NCBI GenBank assembly: GCA_020199835.1
Contig: JAIVJV010000009.1
Span: 434,001-498,000, forward strand
DNA length: 64,000 nucleotides
Direction: 5' to 3'
Source of the DNA: Acidobacteriota bacterium
Lineage (GTDB): Bacteria; Acidobacteriota; Blastocatellia; Pyrinomonadales; Pyrinomonadaceae
The translations under genes were made by a program, and so were the position numbers. Shown piece by piece: positions 25,533-37,463 of this stretch. Below the pieces are notes generated by a model. The model made no database searches. It saw only the letters and a list, made by a program, of their open reading frames with translations, and was not told where the DNA came from. Positions within the stretch are counted from its first letter, which is position 1. The number at the start of each line of letters is the position of its first letter.

Positions 25533-26672
25533 TTACGGGACCAGCGCGAACTTATAGTTGATCACTCCGGAAACCTTAACGGGCTGGCCAGAGAGTTTTG
25601 TGGGAGAGAATCTGGCCTTGAGAGCTGCCTGGACTGCGGCGTCGCGAAGCATCGGTGGTCCATTCGTGGCATTAGCCGACACGACCTTACCGGTCTCGTC
25701 AAGAACCACGTCTACCGTCACGGTGCCGGAAACTCGCATGCGTTTGGCGGCGTCGGGGTAAACCGGCGGCGGCAAGTTGACGGCGGTGCCGTTCAAAACG
25801 CCACCCGAAACAGGCTTCAGAATCGGACGCGGAGCCGGAGTCGGCGGCGGTTCGTCCATGTCGACGACCATTGCCTGGTTCTCGCTGACTGCGGGGGTCT
25901 TCACATCCATCGGAGCGCCACCGGCGAATTTGGTCGCCGCGCTGTTCGCGGCTGGAAGCTCGGGGGCCGTAGTCGCACCTTTACGATTGTCGCGAGCTTT
26001 GTTCGCGGCGGGATTCGCTTTCGGGTCTGCAGGCTTCGACGCGTTGTTCGCCGGCGGAGCAGCGACAGGTTGCGGCGTCGTGGCTGCCGCGTTTGATGTC
26101 GCAGGCGTGTTCGGTTGGACCATCCTCACCATGTTCTCATCGAGGTAATACATGATGTTGCGATAGGTCACTTCAGACGGTTCAAACGTCACACCGCGTG
26201 CGTCAACGACCGCTACGGACGTGGTCATCTTGTTCCAGTTGCCGGCGAAATCAAACTCGTACTTGTAGATCTCTTTGCTCAAGAACGTGCCGTCCGGATT
26301 GAGCAAGGTCATCTCGCTGAGGTTGCCTTTTTCGTCGTACTTGTAGACTTCCTTGCCCGTCAGCGTGGCGCCGGGGATGGGGAAATACTGGTTCTCAACC
26401 TTGTTGCCCTTGATGTCGTAGGCCACGATCTCGACCAGCGTGTGCTTGCCTTCGCCGAGCTTTCCGTCAGCCGTCACGAGCTTGGCGATTTCGGTGCGCA
26501 CGCGCCGAACTGGGCCAATCAAGCCGTCTCTGGAGCGATCGCTTTCGACCGGCGCGTGTACGGCGGGGGCAGTACCGGCTTTGGCCGTCAGATTGGTTTG
26601 CGCACTAACGGCCGCGCCAAAAACCACAAGGCAAAGCATACATAAACCGAATTCAATCAAGCGTCTAAGCAT
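25533..26672 (-). CDS. TonB C-terminal family protein, exported
   Basis: About 379 residues starting at 26672, where AGGGAG lies upstream of ATG. A signal peptide (LIEFGLCMLCLVVFGAAVSAQ) is followed by a beta-rich domain with repeated EVYKYDEKGN / EIYKYEFDFAGN-type strands similar to YD/RHS-like repeats, an Ala/Asn/Pro-rich linker and a C-terminal TonB-type domain (GTVTVDVVLDETGKVVS ... ALKARFSPTKLSGQP). Such proteins are common in Acidobacteriota. It is separated from the downstream DUF4388 gene by 97 nt. Confidence 0.85.
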   Translation of the reverse strand: MLRRLIEFGLCMLCLVVFGAAVSAQTNLTAKAGTAPAVHAPVESDRSRDGLIGPVRRVRTEIAKLVTADGKLGEGKHTLVEIVAYDIKGNKVENQYFPIPGATLTGKEVYKYDEKGNLSEMTLLNPDGTFLSKEIYKYEFDFAGNWNKMTTSVAVVDARGVTFEPSEVTYRNIMYYLDENMVRMVQPNTPATSNAAATTPQPVAAPPANNASKPADPKANPAANKARDNRKGATTAPELPAANSAATKFAGGAPMDVKTPAVSENQAMVVDMDEPPPTPAPRPILKPVSGGVLNGTAVNLPPPVYPDAAKRMRVSGTVTVDVVLDETGKVVSANATNGPPMLRDAAVQAALKARFSPTKLSGQPVKVSGVINYKFALVP

Positions 26673-26810
26673 TGTTTTCTCCCTAATTCGCTGAGGCAGG
26701 CTAAATTTGGAAAGACTCTCATGAGGCAGGCGGCCAACTCCCAGTCCGCCCGGGAGCTCTAACGAGCCCAAAGTATACTAACCAAGTTAAACTATGTTTG
26801 TCTATAGGGT

Positions 26811-27833
26811 TTATAGAAAAAGCTGGTCGGTTCGGCTGAGGGCTAAGAGCTCTTGGGCGGCGTGATAAACCTGTTGGACCGAAATGTGTGTAATTCGTTT
26901 TCCGCCAATGAGCTTGTGCTGGTCGCCGACGGGCGTGAAGTTGTTAGGTGTCGGCTGATCCATGAGGAAAACAACGGGCGTTCCCACGGCTGCGGCGGTG
27001 TGCGCCGGGCCGGTGTCGTTCGAGATAAACAAGGTGAGCCGGGCCTGGGCTGAAACGAGCTGCGGAATCGTCAAACGGTCCAGAAAGATGGTGGAAGCAG
27101 GAAACAGTGGACGCATCTGCGCGACGAGCGCGCGCTCTTCGGGTCCGATGAAGACAATGACCCTGACTTTATCGTTGCGAATGAGGTGATCCGCCACCTC
27201 GCCGAAGTTTTCGAGAGGCCAGCGGCGCGACGGATGGCCGGCGCCGGGAAACAGTCCAACCAGCAGCGCGCCCGAGTTGGCGTGTTCTTTTTTGAGCAAT
27301 GTCTCGATGGACTGGTCGGCGGTTGAAGTGGTCTTAAGAACCGGAAGACGTGGCGGGTTTGTGATACCGAGCGGCCTGATTACGTCGAGGTATCGATCTA
27401 CGGCGTGGGCTTGCTTTGCTTCTCGCGGCGGACGTGGTTGGAAGTTCGCAAGAGCATCGATCGAGCGTCCGGGGCGGCGGGCATAGAGCCGTCGTGGCGC
27501 GCCTGAGAGAAAACCGAGCAAATTCGTTTCGGACAAGCTGTGGAGATCGATGACGAAATCGTACTTTGCCTTCCGTACCTGTCCGACGAACTTGAAAATG
27601 CGGCCGATCGAAACGAGCTTCACGCCGTCGCGCAAAGCGACGCGATCGACTTCGAGAACGTCGTCGGCGTATCCGGCGAGCTTGACGATCTCGCCGCCCG
27701 GCTTTCCGACCGCAACCGTGATCCTCGCGTGCGGGAAACGTTCGCGAATGGCGCGCAGCGCGGGGAGGCTCAGTACGACGTCGCCAAGCTGACCAAAATC
27801 GATGACGAGTATGTTGCGCGGATCGAACGGCAC
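26811..27833 (-). CDS. Glycosyltransferase family 9 (heptosyltransferase-like)
   Basis: A 340-residue GT-B fold enzyme related to LPS heptosyltransferases. The N-terminal domain begins ILVIDFGQLGDVVLSLPALRAIRERFPHA-like (motif DxGQLGDVV), and the C-terminal donor-binding site has FPGAGHPSRRWP and FISNDTGPAHTAAAVGTPVV. Such enzymes add a heptose or other sugar from a nucleotide donor to lipid A core or another envelope glycan. It is the last gene after gpmI with a 6-nt gap, in the eno-gpmI cluster. Confidence 0.9.
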   Translation of the reverse strand: MPFDPRNILVIDFGQLGDVVLSLPALRAIRERFPHARITVAVGKPGGEIVKLAGYADDVLEVDRVALRDGVKLVSIGRIFKFVGQVRKAKYDFVIDLHSLSETNLLGFLSGAPRRLYARRPGRSIDALANFQPRPPREAKQAHAVDRYLDVIRPLGITNPPRLPVLKTTSTADQSIETLLKKEHANSGALLVGLFPGAGHPSRRWPLENFGEVADHLIRNDKVRVIVFIGPEERALVAQMRPLFPASTIFLDRLTIPQLVSAQARLTLFISNDTGPAHTAAAVGTPVVFLMDQPTPNNFTPVGDQHKLIGGKRITHISVQQVYHAAQELLALSRTDQLFL

Positions 27834-27839
27834 GTAGAA

Positions 27840-29387
27840 CTAACTCTCCCGCAAATCTCGTCCGGTCATCTCAACCGGTTTTTCGATCCCCAGCATCGCC
27901 AGCATCGTAGGCGCGACGTCTTCAAGGGCGCCGCCTTCGCGCAGCTTCAGGCCGGCGAGATCTTCGTCGATGAAGTGAAACGGGACGGGATTGGTCGTGT
28001 GGGCCGTGTGCGGATTTCCGGTCAGCAGATCGATCATCTGCTCGGCGTTCCCGTGATCGGCGGTGATGATCGTCGTGCCGCGAGCCTGGCGCATGCGTTT
28101 GGTGATCCAGCCGAGGCAGGTATCGACGTACTGGCAGGCCTCGATCGTCTTATCCAGTTTGCCCGTGTGGCCCACCATGTCGGGATTGGCAAAGTTGACG
28201 ACGAATACGTCAGTCTCGCCGTCATCGACGCCGCGCAACACCTTGTCCGTGACTTTAAACGCTGACATTTCGGGTTGCAGATCGTAGGTCGCGATCTTCG
28301 GCGACGACACGAGCAACCTGTTTTCGCATGCAAACTCTTTCTCGACGCCGCCGTTGAAGAAGTAAGTGACATGCGCGTACTTTTCCGTTTCCGCAAGTCG
28401 ATAATTGCGGACGCAGATGCCCGCAAAAACTTCCGCGAGCACGTTAGGGTGATCGCGCGGCGGAAACGCGATCGGCAGATCAAACGTGCGGTCGTACATC
28501 GTGAAGCAGGCGAAAGCGACTTTCGGACGATCGGAAACGTCAAAGTCGTTGAAGCCGCCGACCGCCAAGGCTCTGGTTAATTGCCGCGCACGGTCCGGGC
28601 GAAAGTTAAAAAAGATAACTGCATCATCGTCCTTGATTGTCGCTACCGGCTCGGCGTGTTCGCGCACGATTGAGATCGGTTCGACGAACTCATCGGTGAC
28701 GCCTCGCTCGTACGATTGCCTCACAGCTTCGATGGGACTTCTGAACTTCTTACCAATGCCATGGACCAACAAATCGTACGCGCGCTGCGTCCGTTCCCAG
28801 CGTTTGTCGCGGTCCATCGCGTAGTAGCGTCCGACGACCGTCGCGATCTCGCCGCAACCGATCTCTCGTACCTTCTGTTGCAATGCGGCCAGGTATTCAA
28901 CAGCCGAAGATGGCGGCGTGTCGCGTCCATCGAGAAAGCAGTGAATGTAAACTTGCTGCATTTTCGATTGCTTCGAGAGCTTCAGTAACGCGTAGAGGTG
29001 AGTCAGCGATGAGTGAACCTGGCCGTCGGAAACGAGTCCCATCAGGTGTAATGCTTTGCCGCGGTCGCGTGCGCCTTCAACACTGCAGAGCAAAATCTGG
29101 TTGTTGAAAAACTCGCCCGTCTCGATCTCGTGGTCCACGAGCGAAACGTCCATGCGAATGACTCGGCCCGAACCGATGTTCAGATGGCCCACCTCGGAGT
29201 TTCCCATCACGCCGGCAGGTAAACCGACACGTGAACCGTGTGCTTCGAGCAGTGTCTGTGGATACTTCTCGCAGATTTCGTCGTAAAAAGGCGTTGTAGC
29301 AAGCGCGATAGCGTTGCCGTCACGAGCAGACGAATAACCCCAACCGTCAATAATGATCAGCGCGAGCGGACCGCGTTTTTTAGTCAA
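27840..29387 (-). CDS. gpmI: 2,3-bisphosphoglycerate-independent phosphoglycerate mutase
   Basis: A 515-residue dimanganese enzyme that interconverts 3- and 2-phosphoglycerate in glycolysis. The N-terminal IIIDGWG and the phosphoserine site [14 protein letters not shown] are intact, as are the C-terminal metal ligands in DMVGHTG and [10 protein letters not shown]. It starts with TTG, with a good GAGGTGAGG ribosome site, 9 nt after the eno stop codon. With eno upstream, it places the two consecutive lower-glycolysis steps in one operon. Confidence 0.97.
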   Translation of the reverse strand: MTKKRGPLALIIIDGWGYSSARDGNAIALATTPFYDEICEKYPQTLLEAHGSRVGLPAGVMGNSEVGHLNIGSGRVIRMDVSLVDHEIETGEFFNNQILLCSVEGARDRGKALHLMGLVSDGQVHSSLTHLYALLKLSKQSKMQQVYIHCFLDGRDTPPSSAVEYLAALQQKVREIGCGEIATVVGRYYAMDRDKRWERTQRAYDLLVHGIGKKFRSPIEAVRQSYERGVTDEFVEPISIVREHAEPVATIKDDDAVIFFNFRPDRARQLTRALAVGGFNDFDVSDRPKVAFACFTMYDRTFDLPIAFPPRDHPNVLAEVFAGICVRNYRLAETEKYAHVTYFFNGGVEKEFACENRLLVSSPKIATYDLQPEMSAFKVTDKVLRGVDDGETDVFVVNFANPDMVGHTGKLDKTIEACQYVDTCLGWITKRMRQARGTTIITADHGNAEQMIDLLTGNPHTAHTTNPVPFHFIDEDLAGLKLREGGALEDVAPTMLAMLGIEKPVEMTGRDLRES

Positions 29388-29396
29388 GCCTCACCT

Positions 29397-32079
<2,683 letters not shown>

Positions 32080-32266
32080 TCTTACGTAGGCGAGTAAGGA
32101 TCGCCCGTCGATATCGTTTTCCTAAGTTCTTCCTTTTCCTCTTCGCCGGTGAGAATACCACGAAGGGCGGGCCGGTCACGACCGCAGCCACGACCGCGCA
32201 GACCCGTAGTGACTGGGAACGCCTTTGGCGTTTCAGTAGCCGGAGTATTGATTCGTAACAAGTTAA

Positions 32267-32815
32267 CTAATGGCTGGCAGCAGCACCTGCTGCACGGGTT
32301 CGGACTGGACGCCGGTCGTGTTTGGCACGGGCGCGTGCGAGTGCCTCATCGACGCGAGGATCGATATTGCACTCGGGTTGGCGACAAACTGCGGCCAACT
32401 CGGAGACCACCAGATAACGAGAACGTTCGAGCATGCGCTGCTCGCGAAAAGAGAGTGGCTTGAGGTTGCTCAGATAAGTTAAGTGTTTAAGCACCTCGGC
32501 GACCTCGAAAATGTCGCCGGTGCGCATCTTGTCTGAAAATTCCTTAAACCGATCCTTCCAATCATTCACCGGAGACGAAAAATCATCAGCTAATGCCTTG
32601 AAAAGCATGTCACACTCGCCCGACGAGATTGGGGCTCGCAGGCCAACTTCTGAGGCATTTGATACCGGAACTAAGACCAGGGAATTGTTAGCAGCTAGAC
32701 GAAGCGTATAAAAGGGAAGGAGCGTAGCGCCTATTTGCTTCTGTTCTATTTGCTCGATGGTCCCGATTCCATGATTCGGGTAAACGACTTTCTGGCCGAC
32801 TTTGAAGCCCACCAT
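32267..32815 (-). CDS. carD: CarD-family transcription regulator
   Basis: About 182 residues starting at 32815, where GGAGG is four bases upstream. The N-terminal CarD/CdnL/TRCF domain (FKVGQKVVYPNHGIGTIEQIE) binds the RNA polymerase beta subunit, and the helical C-terminal domain has FREQRMLERSRYLVVSELA. CarD-type proteins stabilise open complexes at housekeeping promoters. A good promoter sits at 32923-32952. The C-terminal tail is basic (KHDRRPVRTR). Confidence 0.9.
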   Translation of the reverse strand: MVGFKVGQKVVYPNHGIGTIEQIEQKQIGATLLPFYTLRLAANNSLVLVPVSNASEVGLRAPISSGECDMLFKALADDFSSPVNDWKDRFKEFSDKMRTGDIFEVAEVLKHLTYLSNLKPLSFREQRMLERSRYLVVSELAAVCRQPECNIDPRVDEALARARAKHDRRPVRTRAAGAAASH

Positions 32816-32922
32816 GCACCTCCATCGAATTTGAAACATCAGACCGCGCCACACGCGCAGGCCTTCGGGGAATTAAACGAGTGACGCGGGTTGCGTCGGT
32901 AGCCCTGTTGGTAAGTAGTTGG

Positions 32923-32952
32923 AGTCTAGCAAGCGATCTTGCGAAGCGTCAA
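32923..32952 (-). promoter_or_regulatory. Sigma-70-type promoter for the carD gene
   Basis: On the minus strand, TTGACG (32947-32952) and TAGACT (32923-32928) are separated by 18 nt. The predicted 5' leader of the carD mRNA is about 100 nt. Confidence 0.6.
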
Positions 32953-32990
32953 CCAAAATGGAGCCGGTTGACCTCTACCACAAATGACGA

Positions 32991-33317
32991 TTACGGCTGA
33001 AATATTACGTTGTGATCCGTGAGGTTCTGACACGGTTTTAATTCCACCTCCGTCTTGTAAGTTTCAGTAGCACTCCGCAGTTTTGCGCGAGCTTCGGCTG
33101 CTTCAGGCAATCGCAACTTGACGAGTGAGCCGGTCGTCTGGTCGAGCGGCTGCACGAAAACGTGGTAGCGGCCCGGCGGCAAGTTATTGAACGTAAAAGC
33201 GCCGTTTGCCTCAACTGAACTCACGAAGTAACGCAGCATGTCTCCAAATTTTTCGCGTTCGGCGGGCAAAAGATAAACTGCCAGACCCGCGGAAACTTCT
33301 CGCGCGTTTGTTGTCAT
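32991..33317 (-). CDS. Short carboxypeptidase-regulatory-like domain protein (possible fragment)
   Basis: About 108 residues. The middle (GAFTFNNLPPGRYHVFVQPLD) matches the beta-sandwich of carboxypeptidase-regulatory or CarboxypepD_reg-like domains, which in this type of bacterium normally sit inside larger surface proteins. No signal peptide is seen. The start is doubtful: ATG at 33317 or TTG at 33323, neither with a clear ribosome site, and the frame stays open upstream, antisense to the cyclase gene. It may be the tail of a broken gene or a small real protein. Confidence 0.4.
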   Translation of the reverse strand: MTTNAREVSAGLAVYLLPAEREKFGDMLRYFVSSVEANGAFTFNNLPPGRYHVFVQPLDQTTGSLVKLRLPEAAEARAKLRSATETYKTEVELKPCQNLTDHNVIFQP

Positions 33318-33349
33318 CGTCAAGATTCTGCTGCTAGGATCGCGCGCGC

Positions 33350-35017
33350 ATGGCTCATCTGAAAATCACCGACGCCAGTGGCCGGCAATGGCAGTTTGAT
33401 TTTGCTCCACAAACTGCCTGCACGATTGGCCGCGCGCCCGATAACACGGTGGTTTTGGACGACCCGCGAGCCTCGCGTTATCACGCGCACATCAATCAGG
33501 CCGAGAACGGCACCTTCACGATCGTCGACGGCGCAGTGATAAACAACCAGCTTCGCCGCAGCGCAAACAAGGTCTTCATCAACGGCGAGCCGCGTTTCGA
33601 ACAACAACTCAAGAACGGCGACCGCATCACGATCGGCGCGAGCACGTTGCGCTTCGAGCAACCAGCCGAAGAACGAACTACCGACGTTCGTTACGACGAC
33701 AAGCCGCTCGGTCACACGCAACTGTTGATCTCCGCGAACGACGTGATGTCGACGGTGTTGCGGTCCAAAGAAGAAGTACCCGCTTCGGCGCAACGCGACA
33801 AGGTGCTCGAAGCGTTGCAACGCAAGGCAAACATTCTGAGCGCGCTTTACGAAATGAGTAAAACGCTCGGCTCGGTTTTCGATCTGAACGCGATCTTTGA
33901 AAAAGCAACTGACATCATCTTTCGCTCAACGCCCGCGGATCGGGTCGTGGCGCTAATCGCCGAAGGGCCGACGACTAATGGCGAGGACGTTAACCTCACG
34001 CCCATCGCGATGCGCGCGCGCGACAACAAACTCGAAGCACACGCGCGCCGGCTCTCAATCGGCCGGACCATCACGCGCAAGGTGATGAAAGATCGCGTCG
34101 CGCTCTTGTCACAGGACGCAGCGTCTGACGAACAGTTTGCCGGTGTCGATTCAATCGTTTCGCAAGGCGTGCGTTCGACGATCTGTGCGCCGCTCGTGGC
34201 CGAGTCGCGCGTACACGGCGCGCTTTACGCCGATCGCCTCGATCCGTTTGCGGCTTTCAAGCCTGACGATCTCGAACTCATCAGCGCCGTCGCGGCCCAA
34301 ACGGCGATCGCGGTGGAAAACGCCCGCGCCCACGAACGCCTCGCGCGTGAAGAAGTGGCCCGCGCAAACTACAGCCGGTTCTTGCCCGAGTACGTCGTCA
34401 AGCAAATGCTTGAGAATCCCGATTCGTTCAAGCTCGGCGGCGTTAGTCAGACCATCACGATTCTGTTTGCCGACATTCGTGGGTTCACGCGCATGTCTGA
34501 ACACGCGCCGCCGGAAAAGATTGTCGGTCTGCTGAATCGCTACTTTTCCGCAATGACCGACATCATCTTCGCCCATGGCGGAACGCTCGATAAATATCTC
34601 GGCGATGGTCTGATGGCCCTGTTTGGCGCGCCAACAGCCACGCCTGATGACGCATCCAACGCATTGAACGCCGCCGTGGCCATGCAGCGCCGGCTCATCG
34701 GAATCAATCGCGAGCTGCGAGACGAAGGCTTTCAGGAAATCGGCGTCGGCATGGGCCTCCACACCGGAGAAGTGATCGTTGGTTACATCGGCTCCGACCG
34801 CCGTTCGGAATACACGGCGATTGGCGACACCGTAAACACGTCGTCGCGACTCGAATCAAACGCGCGTGGCGGTGAGATCCTGATTAGTGATGCGACCGCA
34901 AAGGCCGCTCACAGCCGTTATCAATTGAAGCCTCGTGAACCGATCATGGTAAAGAACCGGCAACAGCCGGTAAACCTGTGGGAAGTTGACTGGCAAAAAG
35001 CAAGCGGGGCGTTTTAA
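33350..35017 (+). CDS. FHA-GAF-class III adenylate cyclase
   Basis: A 555-residue signalling enzyme. An FHA domain (residues about 4-105: CTIGRAPDNTVV, ASRYHAHI) is followed by a GAF domain (about 155-330) and a class III cyclase domain (about 365-545). The two metal aspartates are Asp375 (FADIRGFT) and Asp419 (GDGLMALFG). The adenine-specifying pair is Lys415 (TLDKYLGDG) and Asp493 (GDTVN), and the transition-state Asn496 and Arg500 are present, so cAMP production is predicted. No membrane span. FHA domains bind phosphothreonine, which suggests control by a Ser/Thr kinase. mreB starts 2 nt after its stop. Confidence 0.93.
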   Translation: MAHLKITDASGRQWQFDFAPQTACTIGRAPDNTVVLDDPRASRYHAHINQAENGTFTIVDGAVINNQLRRSANKVFINGEPRFEQQLKNGDRITIGASTLRFEQPAEERTTDVRYDDKPLGHTQLLISANDVMSTVLRSKEEVPASAQRDKVLEALQRKANILSALYEMSKTLGSVFDLNAIFEKATDIIFRSTPADRVVALIAEGPTTNGEDVNLTPIAMRARDNKLEAHARRLSIGRTITRKVMKDRVALLSQDAASDEQFAGVDSIVSQGVRSTICAPLVAESRVHGALYADRLDPFAAFKPDDLELISAVAAQTAIAVENARAHERLAREEVARANYSRFLPEYVVKQMLENPDSFKLGGVSQTITILFADIRGFTRMSEHAPPEKIVGLLNRYFSAMTDIIFAHGGTLDKYLGDGLMALFGAPTATPDDASNALNAAVAMQRRLIGINRELRDEGFQEIGVGMGLHTGEVIVGYIGSDRRSEYTAIGDTVNTSSRLESNARGGEILISDATAKAAHSRYQLKPREPIMVKNRQQPVNLWEVDWQKASGAF

Positions 35018-35019
35018 GC

Positions 35020-36123
35020 ATGTCCTTTATTGGTAAGACCGGGAGACTCATCGGCCTCACCGCCCTCCGGCAGCTGGTTTCCGACTCAATGGCCATCGAT
35101 ATGGGCTCCGCCAGCACCTTGATTGCCGTGCGCGGTCGAGGTGTCGTCGTCGATGAACCATCTGTCGTGGCGGTTAACAAAGTAAACGGCGAAGTCATCG
35201 CCGTCGGCATTGAAGCGCACAAAATGCAGGGACGCGAGGCACGCGACGTGACCGTGATCGCCCCCCTTGTCGATGGCGTAGTCGCCGACTTCGAACGAAC
35301 GAAGACGATGCTCGATCACTTCGTTCGCAAAGCGCGTAGCGGGCTGTCGCATTTCAGCCGGCGCGCGATCATGAGCGTGATTTCGGAAGTGACGCAGGTG
35401 GAGCAGCGCGCGTTGCTGGCCGCCGCTGAAGAAGCGCGGATTACACGCGTCTACATGATTGAAGAAGGCCAGGGGGCGGCGATCGGGGCCGGCGTTCCGG
35501 TCCACGACGAGCACGCGGCGGCAGTCGTAGATATCGGCGCGGGGACGACCAACGTTGCGGCAATCATCAGCGGGTCAATCATTGCTTCGCGCGCGGAAAG
35601 AATCGGTAGCTCGGATATCGATCTCGCGATCATGGATCGTTTGCGACGCCATCGAGGATTGACCATCGGCGTACAAACCGCGGAGCGTTTGAAACTCGAG
35701 CTCAGTTCCGCGATTGAACCCGAAGAGCCGAATAAAAAGATCAACGTGCGCGGGCGTGACGTGCAAACCGGCAGCCCGGGCGCGGTTGATATCACGGCCG
35801 CGGAGGTCTACACGATCACGCTGCCGATTATCAGGCGCATCGCTGAAGAAGTGCGGTCGATGCTGACGGAGCTCGCACCGGAAGTCGCCGGCGATATTTA
35901 CGAGCGCGGACTGATTTTGACGGGTGGCGGCGCGCTGCTCGAGGGATTGCCGCAGTATCTGCAAAGAGAACTCGACCTCGTTGTCAGAGTCGCGGACGAT
36001 CCACGCTTCGCGATCGTTCGCGGACTGGCCCAACTTTACGAAGAGCCATTGTTGCTGCGGCGCGTCTCGCGGACCGAAGCGCATCCGCTGATGGATACGG
36101 AAGCAACGGCCTTCGAGACCTGA
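35020..36123 (+). CDS. mreB: MreB-family rod-shape actin
   Basis: A 367-residue actin-like protein. Phosphate-1 (IDMGSASTLIAVRGRGV), phosphate-2 (VVDIGAGTTNVA), and adenosine (LILTGGGALLEGLP) motifs of MreB are present, along with DEPSVVAV and VTQVEQRALLAAAEEA. The N-terminus has a 20-residue extension (GKTGRLIGLTALRQLV) that may be amphipathic. MreB organises elongasome synthesis of the cell wall. The gene begins 2 nt after the cyclase stop and is followed 9 nt later by an M50 protease; no mreCD or rodA is next to it. Confidence 0.9.
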   Translation: MSFIGKTGRLIGLTALRQLVSDSMAIDMGSASTLIAVRGRGVVVDEPSVVAVNKVNGEVIAVGIEAHKMQGREARDVTVIAPLVDGVVADFERTKTMLDHFVRKARSGLSHFSRRAIMSVISEVTQVEQRALLAAAEEARITRVYMIEEGQGAAIGAGVPVHDEHAAAVVDIGAGTTNVAAIISGSIIASRAERIGSSDIDLAIMDRLRRHRGLTIGVQTAERLKLELSSAIEPEEPNKKINVRGRDVQTGSPGAVDITAAEVYTITLPIIRRIAEEVRSMLTELAPEVAGDIYERGLILTGGGALLEGLPQYLQRELDLVVRVADDPRFAIVRGLAQLYEEPLLLRRVSRTEAHPLMDTEATAFET

Positions 36124-36132
36124 AACACACGT

Positions 36133-37287
36133 GTGAGCATCAGGGACTTTTACAAACGCCAAATCACAGTAGCGCACATCTACGGCATTCCGGTGCGCTT
36201 CGATTACCGCTGGTTTGTGGTGTTCGTATTGAGCGCGTGGCTGATCGCCGTCAACCTCACTCGCGGTGGTATGTATGTGGGTTCGTTCCAGCTTCAGCCC
36301 GTTAGCACTGTGTTTGCCTGGACGCTTGGTATCATCACCACGCTCGGTCTTTTTCTCTCCGTGTTGATCCATGAACTCTCACACGCGTTTGTGGGCCGCT
36401 CCGAAGGCATCGAGATCGAAGAGATCGTGTTGCATCCGTTTGGCGGACTGGCGCGTTTGCGTAACGAGCCGGAGAGTCCGCGCGCAGAATTCAGAATCGC
36501 CATAGCCGGACCAGCCGCGAGTTTCGTAATTGGAATCGTCACTTTCGTGTTGCTGCTGCCGACCGTGCGCGCCGGGTTCTATACAGTCGCGGGCGTTTTA
36601 CTGCTGATCTCCGCCGGTAATCTGCTGCTGGCGATCTTCAACTTGTTTCCCGGATATCCACTCGACGGCGGCCGCGTGTTGCGCGCGATCTTATGGCGTC
36701 GCACCGGCGACATAGGCCAGGCGACGCGCATGGCCGGAATCTGCGGCATGCTGATCGCCGCGATTCTGATCATCTTCGGCGTCTACATGATCATCGCACC
36801 GACGTTTCGTTCCTACTTCATGGGGTTCTGGTCGGTGCTGGTCGGGCTGTTTCTTTTTGACGCCGCGTACAGCGTAGTCAAGCACGTACGGGTGCGGCTG
36901 CAAAACATTGTGCGCGAAGCGATGTCGGCGCCGTTCTCGATCGAGCCGGATTTGCTGATTATTAACCTGATCGACTCCATCCTGCCGATGCATCGCCAGG
37001 TGGCTTTTCCAGTCGCACTCAATCACCAACTGCACGGGATTCTGGCACTCGAAGATCTGAAGTCGCTGCCACGCGAGCGTTGGCATCTCACACGCGCCCG
37101 CGACGTGATGCGGCCGATCGCGCCGCGATTCTTCGTAGAGCCCACGGCAAAGCTGGATTACGCACGTGAACTCATGAAACGCAACGGTATCGGTTCGCTC
37201 GCCGTTGTGGGTAAGAACGGCGAACTCGTAGGTTTCCTCCAGAGCGGTAAATTCAAACGTAAACGCGGCGCGAAAGATTCACGTTAA
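36133..37287 (+). CDS. Site-2 protease (M50 family) with CBS domains
   Basis: A 384-residue membrane metalloprotease, starting with GTG. The zinc motif HELSHAF (HExxH) sits in the second hydrophobic segment (LFLSVLIHELSHAFVG), and the third zinc ligand is in NLFPGYPLDGGRVL. Further spans follow, then two CBS domains (about residues 260-380). CBS domains usually sense nucleotides. The protein likely cleaves a membrane-embedded regulator. It ends the cyclase-mreB-protease operon; a separate promoter for cdaA follows at 37307. Confidence 0.9.
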   Translation: MSIRDFYKRQITVAHIYGIPVRFDYRWFVVFVLSAWLIAVNLTRGGMYVGSFQLQPVSTVFAWTLGIITTLGLFLSVLIHELSHAFVGRSEGIEIEEIVLHPFGGLARLRNEPESPRAEFRIAIAGPAASFVIGIVTFVLLLPTVRAGFYTVAGVLLLISAGNLLLAIFNLFPGYPLDGGRVLRAILWRRTGDIGQATRMAGICGMLIAAILIIFGVYMIIAPTFRSYFMGFWSVLVGLFLFDAAYSVVKHVRVRLQNIVREAMSAPFSIEPDLLIINLIDSILPMHRQVAFPVALNHQLHGILALEDLKSLPRERWHLTRARDVMRPIAPRFFVEPTAKLDYARELMKRNGIGSLAVVGKNGELVGFLQSGKFKRKRGAKDSR

Positions 37288-37306
37288 AACCTCCACAGAT
37301 CTAACA

Positions 37307-37335
37307 TTGATTGCGCCGCACTTTTTCGCGATAAT
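37307..37335 (+). promoter_or_regulatory. Sigma-70-type promoter for cdaA-ybbR-glmM
   Basis: TTGATT (37307-37312) and GATAAT (37330-37335) are separated by 17 nt. It gives a leader of about 120 nt before the cdaA ATG. An inverted CTCCACAG/CTGTGGAG pair (near 37291 and 37397) straddles it. Confidence 0.55.
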
Positions 37336-37463
37336 CCGGACGGAGCTTTCATTCTCCCTACTGCCTGAACACATAGGGTTCGTTGAATCTGTGATAACTG
37401 TGGAGAAACTAAGTTGCTGTCGCCACGCCGAGCATCGAGGATCCACAAGATCGATAACCGGAG

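Noticed and set aside
33320-33820. Leftward 166-residue frame
   Set aside because: It is antisense to the FHA part of the cyclase gene, which has clear motifs; no homology is seen.
36331-37086. Leftward frames opposite the M50 protease
   Set aside because: They are antisense shadows without motifs or ribosome sites.
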